From the NCBI RefSeq assembly GCF_001425175.1, contig NZ_LMDV01000001.1, positions 1,013,454 to 1,077,453 on the forward strand: a DNA stretch of 64,000 bases, given 5' to 3'. This stretch comes from Nocardioides sp. Root1257. Its GTDB lineage: Bacteria; Actinomycetota; Actinomycetes; Propionibacteriales; Nocardioidaceae. The notes under the pieces were generated by a model. That model saw only the letters and a program-made list of their open reading frames with translations, was not told the origin of the DNA and did no database searches. Positions 39,557 to 47,604 of this stretch are shown here, one piece after another. Numbering within the stretch: the stretch's first letter is position 1; the number at the start of each line of letters is the position of its first letter. Both the position numbers and the translations under genes were made by a program.

Positions 39557-40090
39557 GTGCATCTCGAGACCGAACGCCTGCTGATCCGCCCCTGGCGCCA
39601 CGCCGACGCCGCCCGGCTGCTCGACCTGCTCAGCCGCCTCGAGGTCGTGAAGTGGCTCGGCGACGGTGAGCCGGTGCTGATGAAGAACCTGGATGAGGCG
39701 CACACCCGGGTCAACCGGTACGCCGAGCGCGACGACCCGCCGTTGGGCATGTGGGCGGTCGAACGCCGGGCCGACGGGGTCGTGCTCGGCACCGTCCTGC
39801 TGCTCACGCTTCCGAACGACGACCACGGCGAGGTCGAGATCGGCTGGCACCTGCACCCGGACGCCTGGGGCCACGGCTACGCGAGCGAGGCGGCGCGAGC
39901 CGTCCTGGCGCACGGGTTCGACAGCGGCCTGCCCGAGATCATCGCAGTCGCGCACACCGACAACGACGCGTCGATCGCCGTGATGCGACGGATCGGCATG
40001 GAGGACCGCGGCGTCGTCGAGAAGTGGTACGCCGACCCGTCGCGCTGCTTCATGATCACGAAGGAGCAGTGGGTTTCGAGACAGCGCTAG
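39557..40090 (+). CDS. GNAT-family N-acetyltransferase (RimJ/RimL type)
   Basis: A 177-residue acetyltransferase of the RimJ/RimL-like GNAT group. The opening LETERLLIRPWRHADAARL is typical, the acetyl-CoA loop is DAWGHGYASEAARAVL, and VAHTDNDASIAVMRRIGMED matches motif B. It may acetylate a protein N-terminus or a small amine. I prefer the GTG at 39557, which gives the standard N-terminus; a start 36 bp upstream is in frame but not family-like. The last codons (WVSRQR, stop) fall inside a REP-like repeat (40072-40106), so the C-terminus may have been set by repeat insertion. Confidence 0.9.
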   Translation: MHLETERLLIRPWRHADAARLLDLLSRLEVVKWLGDGEPVLMKNLDEAHTRVNRYAERDDPPLGMWAVERRADGVVLGTVLLLTLPNDDHGEVEIGWHLHPDAWGHGYASEAARAVLAHGFDSGLPEIIAVAHTDNDASIAVMRRIGMEDRGVVEKWYADPSRCFMITKEQWVSRQR

Positions 40091-40106
40091 CGCGCCGCCT
40101 CAACCA
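40072..40106. repeat. REP-like repeat, type C, at the end of the GNAT gene
   Basis: GGTTTCGAGACAGCGCTAGC...GCCTCAACCA resembles 49708-49744 (GGTTTCGAGACGGG...CCTCAACCACC). The ends are reverse-complement relatives of the GGTGGTCGAG and GAGACC ends of types A and B near 7400-7966. Confidence 0.55.
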
Positions 40107-40112
40107 TCGAGC

Positions 40113-41372
40113 TCAGGCGAACAGCGACTGGCCGACGTACTCCCCCGGGCCGATGCCGGGCGGAACGGCGAACAGCGCCGAGCCGGTCACCTTGAGGTAC
40201 TCCATCAGGGCGTCCGACTTCGCCATCGTGTTCTGGATCGGGATGAAGTGCGTGTCCGGGTCGGTCACGTAGGCGATGAAGAACAGCCCGGCGTCGAGGC
40301 CGCCGATGGGGTTGGAGCCGTCGACGAAGTTGTAGCCGCGCCGCAGCATCCGGGCCCCGTTGTTGAAGTCCGGGTGGACGAGCCGGATGTGCGAGTCGTC
40401 CGGGATGATGTGGCCGGTGCTGCCGGGCATCGTGAAGTCCGGCTCGGTGAACTCGGTGCCGCCGGACAGTGGGGCGCCGGTGTCCTTGGTGCGGCCGATG
40501 AAGTCCTCCTGGTCGCCCAGGGTCTGCCGGTCCCAGATCTCGATGTTCATGTTGAAGCGGCGCGCCACCAGGTAGGAGCCGCCGGCGAGCCACTCGGCCC
40601 GCGGGTCCGCGCCCGAGGCGACCCAGACGTGCTCCTCGACGTCCTTGGTCTCCTCGGACTTGATGTTGGCGGTGCCGTCCTTGAAGCCGAAGAGGTTGCG
40701 CGGCGTCGACTGCGAGGTCGAGGTCGTGGACGTGCGGCCGAACCCGAGCTGCGACCAGCGCACCGCGACCGTGCCGAAGCCGATGCGGGCCAGGTTGCGG
40801 ATCGCGTGCACCGCGACCTGCGGGTCGTCGGCGCAGGCCTGGACGCAGAGGTCGCCGTACGACTTCTCGGGGTCGAGCACGTCGGCCGGGAAGTGCGGCA
40901 GCGTGCGTAGTGCCTTCGGCTGGCGGTCCGCGAGCCCGAAGCGGTCCTTGCCGTCGTCGTCGCGGAAGAGCCCAGGACCGAACCCGAAGGTGATGGTCAG
41001 CCCGCTCGCGGACAGCCCGATCGCCTCGCCGGTGTCGTCGGGCGGCAGGTTGGTCGAGCCCTCGGTGGGGCCGATCTCGCCGGCCGACAGACCCCGGACC
41101 ATCCGGTCCGCCGCCTCGGTCCAGGCCTTGAGCAGCGCGATCAGCTGCGCGCGCGAGCCGGTGGTGACGTCGAAGGCGGCGAAGTGCAGACGGTCCTGGG
41201 CCGGCGTGGTGATGCCGGCCTGGTGCTTGCCGCGGAACGCGTAGGCGTCGCGCGGGTCGGCGGGCGGGCTGCCGTCGGCAGCGGTCGCCCGGCCCGCAGC
41301 GAACGCGCCCGCCGCGAGGCCGGCGGCGGCGACGCCGCCACCGACCAGTCCGCGTCGAGAGATCTCGCTCAG
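40113..41372 (-). CDS. efeB: EfeB, deferrochelatase / DyP-type haem peroxidase
   Basis: A Dyp-type peroxidase of about 419 residues, the third component of the EfeUOB iron system, taken to work on iron or haem outside the membrane. The N-terminus carries a twin-arginine signal (SRRGLVGGGVAAAGLAAGA). DyP motifs follow: GFKDGTAN (distal Asp), the haem-ligand His region, and SGGTEFTEPDF. No ATG, GTG or TTG precedes the signal in frame; the only sensible start is CTG at 41372, which overlaps the efeO stop as CTGA. That gives LSEISRRGLVGG and the usual EfeB length of about 420. The stop is followed by the convergent GNAT gene. Confidence 0.93.
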   Translation of the reverse strand: MSEISRRGLVGGGVAAAGLAAGAFAAGRATAADGSPPADPRDAYAFRGKHQAGITTPAQDRLHFAAFDVTTGSRAQLIALLKAWTEAADRMVRGLSAGEIGPTEGSTNLPPDDTGEAIGLSASGLTITFGFGPGLFRDDDGKDRFGLADRQPKALRTLPHFPADVLDPEKSYGDLCVQACADDPQVAVHAIRNLARIGFGTVAVRWSQLGFGRTSTTSTSQSTPRNLFGFKDGTANIKSEETKDVEEHVWVASGADPRAEWLAGGSYLVARRFNMNIEIWDRQTLGDQEDFIGRTKDTGAPLSGGTEFTEPDFTMPGSTGHIIPDDSHIRLVHPDFNNGARMLRRGYNFVDGSNPIGGLDAGLFFIAYVTDPDTHFIPIQNTMAKSDALMEYLKVTGSALFAVPPGIGPGEYVGQSLFA

Positions 41373-42535
41373 GACAGCACCGCCGCCGTGAGCTGGGACA
41401 GGGGCTCGGACAGCGCGTTGACGGCGTTGGCGAGGTCCTGGACCTGGTCGGGCGTCAGGTCGTCGTAGAACGTGAAGCCGGTGTCCGTCTTGTGCGCGTC
41501 GAGCAGCTTCTGGAGGTCGGCGAACCGGGTCGTGAGCGTCTTGGCGAGCTCCGGGTTGCTCTGCTCGACGATCGGCTTCACGCCCTCGAAGCCCACACGC
41601 GCGCCGTCGACGTTGGCCTGGAAGTCCCACAGGTCGGTGTGCGACCAGTACTCCTCCTCGCCGGTGACCTTGCCCGCGGCGACCTCCTCGAGCAGCCCGC
41701 GAGAGCCGTTCGCGATCTGGTCGACGGTGTAGTCGAGGCCCTGGACGCGCTTGTCGAGGGTGGTGATGTTCTTCATCAGGTCGTCAGCGTAGAACGCGCG
41801 CTGCTTGGCCGTGAGCGGGGTGTAGTCCTCCGCGAGCTCGGGCCACAGGTCCTTCTCGATGCGGTGCCAGCCGGTCCACTTCTGGCCGGGCTCGAGGTCT
41901 GCCTCGCGGGCGTCCGTCTTCGGGTCGAGGTCGCCGAAGGACTCGGCCACGGTCTCGATCCGCTCCCAGTGGGTCCGCGCCTCGGGGTAGAGCGTGCGCG
42001 CCGCGTCGTCGTCGCCCGACTTGTAGTCGTCGACGAACTCCTGGGTCTTGGCCACCAGCTGGTCGGACTGGTCCTGCACGTACGCCGAGTAGTTGGTCAG
42101 CGCGGTGTCGACGAGCTGCTGGTCGTCCGCGGAGACCGAGGGCTCGTCGCCGGACTTGGTGACGGTGAAGTCGGCGCGGATGCCGTCGCCCTTCATGCCC
42201 GGCTTGCAGGCCGTGGTGTAGGTGCCGGCGGGCGCGTTGACCACGAGCTGGCGAGACAGCTGCGGGCCGACGTTCTCGACCTCGCCCACGATGCGCAGAC
42301 CGTCCTCGCCGAGCAGGTAGAACTCGGTGACCTGCGAGCCGTCGTTGGTGACGTCGAAGGTGAGGGCGCCGGAGGGCACCTTCGCTGCCGAGACCTTGCA
42401 CTCGTCGTCGGTCGAGGTGACCGACACGGTGCGGGCGTCGCCCGAGTCGCCGCCGGAGTCCTTGGCGTTCTCGGTGCAGGCTGCCAGGAACGGCGCGGTG
42501 ACCAGCAGGGCGGCCACGATGAGGGGCTTGCGCAT
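41369..42535 (-). CDS. efeO: EfeO, periplasmic-type iron-binding lipoprotein of the EfeUOB system
   Basis: A 388-residue extracytoplasmic protein. Signal peptide with lipobox LAAC (Cys at about residue 20), an N-terminal cupredoxin-like domain (about 40-130, TFDVTNDGSQVTEFYLL, ACKPGMKGDG) and a C-terminal M75 imelysin-type domain with the metal motif HWERIE (HxxE). This two-domain layout is that of full EfeO. It supplies iron to the EfeU permease. The ATG at 42535 has AAGGA upstream, and its stop overlaps the efeB start. Lipidation here replaces the soluble periplasmic form of E. coli. Confidence 0.95.
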   Translation of the reverse strand: MRKPLIVAALLVTAPFLAACTENAKDSGGDSGDARTVSVTSTDDECKVSAAKVPSGALTFDVTNDGSQVTEFYLLGEDGLRIVGEVENVGPQLSRQLVVNAPAGTYTTACKPGMKGDGIRADFTVTKSGDEPSVSADDQQLVDTALTNYSAYVQDQSDQLVAKTQEFVDDYKSGDDDAARTLYPEARTHWERIETVAESFGDLDPKTDAREADLEPGQKWTGWHRIEKDLWPELAEDYTPLTAKQRAFYADDLMKNITTLDKRVQGLDYTVDQIANGSRGLLEEVAAGKVTGEEEYWSHTDLWDFQANVDGARVGFEGVKPIVEQSNPELAKTLTTRFADLQKLLDAHKTDTGFTFYDDLTPDQVQDLANAVNALSEPLSQLTAAVLS

Positions 42536-42561
42536 CGGTGTCTCGGATCCTTCGTACGGGG

Positions 42562-43410
42562 TCAGTTGCTGACGGTGGCGGGAGCGGGCGGGGAGGTGCG
42601 GCGGCGGGCGCCGCGGATGAAGAGGAACATCACGGGCACGACGTAGAGGACCCAGACGGTCGCCTCGAGCACGGTCGTGGCCGGCGAGAAGTTGAAGATG
42701 CCCTTGAGCAGGGTGGCGTACCAGGTGGTGGGGTCGATCGTGTCCGAGACGTCCCACGCGAGGTTGTGCAGGCCGGGCAGGACGCCGGCCTCCTGGAGGT
42801 CGTGGACGCCGTACGACAGGACGCCGCCGGCGACCAGGATCAGGAAGCCGCCGGTCCAGGTGAAGAAGGTGCTCAGGTTGATCGAGATCGCACCGCGGTA
42901 GAGGAGGTACGCCAGGACCACGGCCGTGGCGATGCCGAGCGCGGCACCGACCAGCGGTTGCCAGGTGGAGTCGGTGTCGCGGGAGACCGCCTCGGTCGCC
43001 GACCACAGGAAGAGCGCGGTCTCCAGGCCCTCGCGGCCGACCGCGAAGATCGCGACCAGGACCAGGCCCCACCACGGCCCCTCGACGGCGTCGTCGATCT
43101 GGCCGCGCAGCTCACCGCTCAGCGAGCGGGCGGCGCGGGCCATCCAGAAGATCATCCAGGTGACGAAGCAGACCGCCACGATCGACAGCGTGCCGCCGAT
43201 AGTCTCCTGGGCCTCGAACGTCAGGCCGCGCGGGCCGTAGAACAGGGCGAAGCCGAAGCCGAGCGAGACCAGGACCGCGACGGCGACGCCGGCCCAGATC
43301 CGGGGCATCAGGTCGCGGCGGTCGATCTTGACCAGGTAGGCGACCAGGATGCTGACCACCAGGGCCGCCTCGAGGCCCTCACGCAGGCCGATCAGGTAGT
43401 TCGCGAGCAC
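42562..43410 (-). CDS. efeU: EfeU, FTR1-family iron permease
   Basis: A 282-residue polytopic membrane protein that moves iron into the cell. Two REGLE motifs mark the family: REGLEA at residues 10-15 and REGLET near residue 125, each in a membrane helix, and both are needed for ferric transport in FTR1. About seven hydrophobic segments are visible. It starts with GTG at 43410. A TACGAT -10 ends 8 nt upstream, giving an essentially leaderless mRNA, and a DtxR-like box lies further upstream, so the whole efeUOB unit should be iron-repressed. 26 bp separate it from efeO. Confidence 0.95.
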   Translation of the reverse strand: MLANYLIGLREGLEAALVVSILVAYLVKIDRRDLMPRIWAGVAVAVLVSLGFGFALFYGPRGLTFEAQETIGGTLSIVAVCFVTWMIFWMARAARSLSGELRGQIDDAVEGPWWGLVLVAIFAVGREGLETALFLWSATEAVSRDTDSTWQPLVGAALGIATAVVLAYLLYRGAISINLSTFFTWTGGFLILVAGGVLSYGVHDLQEAGVLPGLHNLAWDVSDTIDPTTWYATLLKGIFNFSPATTVLEATVWVLYVVPVMFLFIRGARRRTSPPAPATVSN

Positions 43411-43418
43411 AAGCGGCG

Positions 43419-43453
43419 ATCGTACGCCTGTCGGTTAGGTTTGCCTAACCAAC
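43419..43453 (-). promoter_or_regulatory. DtxR/IdeR box and leaderless promoter of efeUOB
   Basis: TTAGGTTTGCCTAACCAAC (43435-43453) matches the 19-bp DtxR consensus at about 15 positions and includes the inverted repeat GGTTAGGTTTGCCTAACC. The - strand -10 TACGAT is at 43419-43424, 8 nt from the efeU GTG. A bound repressor would cover the -35 region. Confidence 0.85.
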
Positions 43454-43492
43454 ATCCGTTTTCTCACCCGCCCGGTCAGGTTGTCGGCAGGC

Positions 43493-44200
43493 TCAGACCG
43501 GGCAGCCGTCGGGACCGCACGCCTCCGCGTCGCCGCCCGTCATCTGGAGCACGGGGTGCGACTCGGACCAGGCCTGGTCGAGCAGCTGGCTGAAGACGGT
43601 GGCCGGCTGGGCGCCGGAGACGCCGTACTTCTGGTCGACGACGAAGAACGGCACGCCGGTCGCGCCGTACGCGCGGGCCTGGGCGATGTCGGCGGCGACG
43701 GCGTCGGCGTACTCGTCGCCCTCGAGGACCTCGCGGACCCGGCCGGAGTCGAGGCCCACGCGCTGGGCGGTCGAGGCGAGCACGTCGTGGTCGCCGACGT
43801 CGGCGGCACCCTCGAAGTACGCCGAGAGCAGCGCCTCCTTCAGCTCGCGCTGCAGCGCCGGCCCGCCGGTCTCGAGCGCGAGGTGCAGCAGGCGGTGGGC
43901 GTCGATCGTGTTGGTGTGCACGGTCTCGAAGAGCCGGAAGGCCAGGCCCTCCTCGGCCGCGAGTTCGATGAGCTGCTGCTGCATGTCGCGCATCTCGTCC
44001 TCGCTGCGCCCGTACTTGCGGGCGATCACCCCGGTCGACAGCTCATGGCCGTGGTGCGGCGCGGTCGGGTCCAGCTCGAAGGAGCGGTAGACGACCTCGA
44101 CGTCGTCGGCGTGCTCGAAGGTGGACAGGGCCGTCTCCAGCCGGCGCTTGCCGACGAAGCACCACGGGCAGACGACGTCGCTCCAGATCTCGATCTTCAC
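43493..44200 (-). CDS. DsbA-family oxidoreductase (FrnE-like)
   Basis: A 235-residue thioredoxin-fold protein with an active-site CPWC at residues 11-14 (SDVVCPWCFVGKRRLE) and no signal peptide, so it acts in the cytoplasm. A helical insertion occupies the middle and a cis-Pro loop appears at GVPFFVVDQKYGVSGAQP. This is the 2-hydroxychromene isomerase/FrnE type of DsbA-like protein, linked to oxidative-stress protection in some bacteria. The C-terminal tail has two additional cysteines (EACGPDGCPV). It lies downstream of the APC permease on the same strand, 37 bp away. Confidence 0.92.
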   Translation of the reverse strand: MKIEIWSDVVCPWCFVGKRRLETALSTFEHADDVEVVYRSFELDPTAPHHGHELSTGVIARKYGRSEDEMRDMQQQLIELAAEEGLAFRLFETVHTNTIDAHRLLHLALETGGPALQRELKEALLSAYFEGAADVGDHDVLASTAQRVGLDSGRVREVLEGDEYADAVAADIAQARAYGATGVPFFVVDQKYGVSGAQPATVFSQLLDQAWSESHPVLQMTGGDAEACGPDGCPV

Positions 44201-44237
44201 GCTGGGGCAACGCCGTCCGGCCCGCCGATATTTCCCG

Positions 44238-45899
44238 TCAGTGTGTGACGGGCTCCATGTCGTCCTCGGGCAGCTCGACCTCGCCGATCATCTCCTCGAT
44301 CTGCTCGGTCGGGAGCGCGACCGCCATCGCCCAGTAGTAGATGAGCAGGCTCCACGCCGCCACGACCAGGGCGTCCCAGCCGAACGGGATCAGCGCGTCG
44401 TCGCCCTCGGGGCCGAAGTCGCTGATGAAGACGATGACGCCCATGCCCACGAGGTAGGGGATCAGCCAGGACGCCGCCTTCCAGTCGAGCGTCGGCTTGT
44501 GCTCGTTGAGCCGGAGGACCCGGTTGCCGACGAGGATCGCGTAGCCGATCAGGATGGAGACGCCGAGCTTCCAGATGGTGTCCCAGCCGGTCCACAGGAT
44601 GATCAGGTTGGCGATCACGAAGGCCAGCGGGCAGAGCACGGCCGCCATCGGCAGCCGGTAGGGCCGGTCCGCGTCCGGGAGGCGACGCCGGAAGGCGCCG
44701 AGCGAGAGCGGCGCGCCGCCGTACATCAGCACCGACGCGCTGGTGATCAGCCCGACCAGCGACTGCCAGCTCGGGAAGGGCAGGAAGCAGATGCAGCCGG
44801 TGACGAACGCGGCGATCAGACCGGCCCACGGGACGTTGCGCTTGTTGGTCCACTCGAAGACGGCCGGTACGTAGCCGTTGCGGGCCAGGCCGTACGCGAG
44901 GCGCGAGGAGCCGGTCGTGTAGATCAGGCCGGTGCCGGCCGGGCTGATGATCGCGTCGACGTAGATGATCGCGGCCAGCCAGCCGATCGAGAGCAGTGTG
45001 GCGATCTCGGCGAAGGGACCGGTGAAGGTCGTGTAGAGGCCGTCCCCCGTCTGGTCCCACGTGTCGCCGATGGCGCTGGCAGGCAGCGCGAAGAGGAAGA
45101 CGACCTGCAGCAGGATGTAGAGGATCGTGCCGAAGATGACCGAGCCGATGATCGCGAACGGTACGTCGCGCTTGGGGTTGCTCGACTCGCCGGCGAGCTG
45201 GTCGGCCTGCTCGAAGCCGAGGTAGCTGAAGATGATGCCGCCGGTCGAGACCGCGGCGAAGATGCCCTTGAGGCCCTCGGGGGCGAAGCCGTTGGCGGCG
45301 GTCAGGTTGCCGGTGTCGAAGTTCGCGATCGCCAGCACCAGGATGGTGAGCAGCGGGATCGCGATCTTCCACCAGGTCGCCGCGCTGTTGGTCGTCGCGA
45401 GGCGCTTGACGCCCAGGAAGTTGATGGCGGTGAGGATCGCCATCAGGATGATCGCGACGATGATGCCGGTCGCGCTGAGGACCTGGGTCTCGGGGTTGAT
45501 CCAGCCGTCCGCGAAGCCGTAGTGCCCGGCGTACGTCAGCATCGCCGAGACCTCGATCGGGGCGACCGTCGCCGCGTTCAGCCAGGCGAACCAGCCGAAC
45601 GACGCACCCGCGACGCCGCCGAAGGCGTAGTGCGGGAAGCGGGCGGTGCCGCCGGAGACGGGGTACATGCCGCCGAGCTCGGCGTGCACGAGCGCCAGGA
45701 CGACGATCGCCACCCCACCGATCAGCCACGAGATGATCGCGGCCGGGCCGGCGGCGATGAGGGCCTCCTGCGGGCCGAAGAGCCAGCCGGACCCGATGAT
45801 CGAGCCCATCGAGGCCCACATCAGGCCGATCAGCCCGACCTCACGGAGCAGCTTGGTGTTGCGCTGCTTGGCGGGTGGGGACTCCTGCGTCGCGGTCAT
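44238..45899 (-). CDS. APC-superfamily amino-acid permease
   Basis: A 553-residue transporter with about 12 hydrophobic segments. The N-terminal helix has the APC substrate motif GSIIGSGWLFGP, and conserved stretches include YPVSGGTARFPHYAFGG and SYLGFEQADQLAGES. It probably imports an amino acid, amine or related small molecule by proton or cation symport. The ATG at 45899 has an AGGAGG ribosome-binding site 11 nt upstream; the frame is open further but the extension is not family-like. It is divergent from the acyl-CoA ligase gene, with a shared operator at 46018-46039, so it may import the substrate of the catabolic cluster. Confidence 0.93.
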   Translation of the reverse strand: MTATQESPPAKQRNTKLLREVGLIGLMWASMGSIIGSGWLFGPQEALIAAGPAAIISWLIGGVAIVVLALVHAELGGMYPVSGGTARFPHYAFGGVAGASFGWFAWLNAATVAPIEVSAMLTYAGHYGFADGWINPETQVLSATGIIVAIILMAILTAINFLGVKRLATTNSAATWWKIAIPLLTILVLAIANFDTGNLTAANGFAPEGLKGIFAAVSTGGIIFSYLGFEQADQLAGESSNPKRDVPFAIIGSVIFGTILYILLQVVFLFALPASAIGDTWDQTGDGLYTTFTGPFAEIATLLSIGWLAAIIYVDAIISPAGTGLIYTTGSSRLAYGLARNGYVPAVFEWTNKRNVPWAGLIAAFVTGCICFLPFPSWQSLVGLITSASVLMYGGAPLSLGAFRRRLPDADRPYRLPMAAVLCPLAFVIANLIILWTGWDTIWKLGVSILIGYAILVGNRVLRLNEHKPTLDWKAASWLIPYLVGMGVIVFISDFGPEGDDALIPFGWDALVVAAWSLLIYYWAMAVALPTEQIEEMIGEVELPEDDMEPVTH

Positions 45900-46017
45900 G
45901 CTCGGTCGCACCTCCTGCGGCGCCGCGACCCCCTCCCGAGCGGAGGAGTGCTGCGCGCCGCGGAGATCCGTACCCACTTCGTCCCGGACCTGCACCTGTC
46001 CGCCCGATTCAGTTTCC

Positions 46018-46039
46018 GATATCGTATATAGTCATACGA
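46018..46039. promoter_or_regulatory. Operator between the APC permease and the acyl-CoA ligase genes
   Basis: TCGTAT-N6-ATACGA (46022-46039) is an exact inverted repeat. The overlapping CGATATCGTATAT (46017-46029) is identical, on the opposite strand, to the site before the Ig-like protein gene (62758-62770). TATAGT at 46027-46032 could be the -10 for the + strand genes. Confidence 0.7.
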
Positions 46040-46059
46040 AATCAGCTCTGGGGGTGCAG

Positions 46060-47604
46060 GTGGCTATCGGGCACGGCGGCGCGCCGATGACGATCGCGGG
46101 CGGGATCCGGGAGTTCGCCCGAGCCACCCCCGACGCGACGGCGGTCATCGACGGCGACCGCACGCTGACGTTCGCGGCGCTCGACGAGCGCGCCAGCCGG
46201 CTGGGCAACCACCTCCTGGCGCGCGGCCTGCGTCCCGGCGAGCGGGTGGCGGTGCTCCTGGGCAACCGGCTCGAGTACCCCGAGGTCGCCGCCGGGATCG
46301 CCAAGGCCGGCCTCGTCATGGTGCCGCTCAACCCGCGCCTGACGCCGGCGGAGAGCCTCTTCATCCTCGAGCACTCCGGCGCCCGCGCGATCGTCCTCGA
46401 CGGCGCGCTCGCGGCGGTCGCCGGCGACCACGGCCTGCTCGCGACCACCATCGACGGCGACTACGAGGCAGCCCTCGAGAACGCCGACCCTCGCGACCCC
46501 GACGTACGCGTCGACGAGCTCGACCCGTTCTGCATCGCCTACACCTCCGGCACGACCGGTCGGCCCAAGGGCGTGCTGATCTCGCACCGCAGCCGGGCGC
46601 TCACCTTCTACCTGAGCGCCCTCGAGTGGGGCCTCGGCCCGGGACGTACGTCGGCCGCCGTGGCGCCGATGTACCACGGCGCCGGCTTCGCGTTCGGCTA
46701 CGCGCCCGTCTTCTGCGGCGGCACGGTGACGATGCTGCGGACCTGGGACCCCGAGGCGTTCCTGGCCCTGCTCGAGCGCGACCGCGTGCAGTCCACGTTC
46801 CTGGTCCCGACCCACGCCCAGATGCTGCGCGCCCTCGGCGAGGGTGCGGTCGCGCGGCACGACCTGTCGGCGCTCGACACCCTCTACTTCAACGCCGCCG
46901 CGCTGCCCTGGCCGCTCAAGCAGTGGGTGATGTCGGAGTTCCCGCAGTGCGGCATCCACGAGCTGTACGGCTCGACCGAGGCCGGGATCATCACCAACCT
47001 GCGGCCGGTCGACCAGGACCGCAAGCCCGGCTCCGTCGGCCACGGGTGGTTCCTCACCGAGCTGCGCGTGGTCGACGACGCGGGCAACCCGGTGCCGCCC
47101 GGCGAGCCCGGCGAGCTCTTCAGCCGCTCGCCGTTCCTGATGAACGGCTACCACGACGACCCCGAGGCGACCGCCGCCTGCACGACCGACGACGGCTTCA
47201 TGACCTGCGGCGACGTCGTGGTCCGGGACGACGAGGGCTACGTGCACATCGTCGACCGCAAGAAGGACCTGATCATCTCCGGCGGGGTGAACGTCTACCC
47301 CCGCGAGATCGAGGACGTGCTCCTCCAGCACGCCAGCGTCCTCGACGTCGCCGTCGTCGGCACCCCCAGCAGCACCTGGGGCGAGGAGGTCGCGGCGTAC
47401 GTCGTGCTGCGCACCCGCCCGGCAGACGGGGTCCTCGACGACTCCTGCCGCGCCGAGCTGGAGGCGCACTGCCGCGACCGGCTCGCCGGCTACAAGATCC
47501 CCCGGCACTGGGCAGCACTCGACGCGCTGCCCCGCAACGCCGGCGGCAAGGTCCTCAAGCGCGAGCTGCGCGACCGACCCACCCCATCCACGAAGGAGCT
47601 GTAG
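46060..47604 (+). CDS. Class I adenylate-forming acyl-CoA synthetase
   Basis: An enzyme of about 514 residues that activates a carboxylic acid to its CoA thioester through an acyl-AMP. The signature YTSGTTGRPKGVLISH is near residue 165; later blocks are LYGSTEAGI (A5), the aspartate in TCGDVVVRDDEGYVHIVDRKKD (A7-A8) and the catalytic lysine in PRNAGGKVLKRE. I take the GTG at 46060 with GGGGG 6 nt upstream; GTG 46054 and ATG 46087 are alternatives. Its stop overlaps the GTG of the cupin gene. It belongs with medium/long-chain fatty-acyl or aryl acid ligases; specificity is not evident. Confidence 0.93.
   Translation: MAIGHGGAPMTIAGGIREFARATPDATAVIDGDRTLTFAALDERASRLGNHLLARGLRPGERVAVLLGNRLEYPEVAAGIAKAGLVMVPLNPRLTPAESLFILEHSGARAIVLDGALAAVAGDHGLLATTIDGDYEAALENADPRDPDVRVDELDPFCIAYTSGTTGRPKGVLISHRSRALTFYLSALEWGLGPGRTSAAVAPMYHGAGFAFGYAPVFCGGTVTMLRTWDPEAFLALLERDRVQSTFLVPTHAQMLRALGEGAVARHDLSALDTLYFNAAALPWPLKQWVMSEFPQCGIHELYGSTEAGIITNLRPVDQDRKPGSVGHGWFLTELRVVDDAGNPVPPGEPGELFSRSPFLMNGYHDDPEATAACTTDDGFMTCGDVVVRDDEGYVHIVDRKKDLIISGGVNVYPREIEDVLLQHASVLDVAVVGTPSSTWGEEVAAYVVLRTRPADGVLDDSCRAELEAHCRDRLAGYKIPRHWAALDALPRNAGGKVLKRELRDRPTPSTKEL

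Noticed and set aside
44121-46031. 636-codon + strand open frame opposite the APC permease
   Set aside because: Asp/Arg/Glu-rich sequence that mirrors the permease codons; the permease on the other strand is clearly real.
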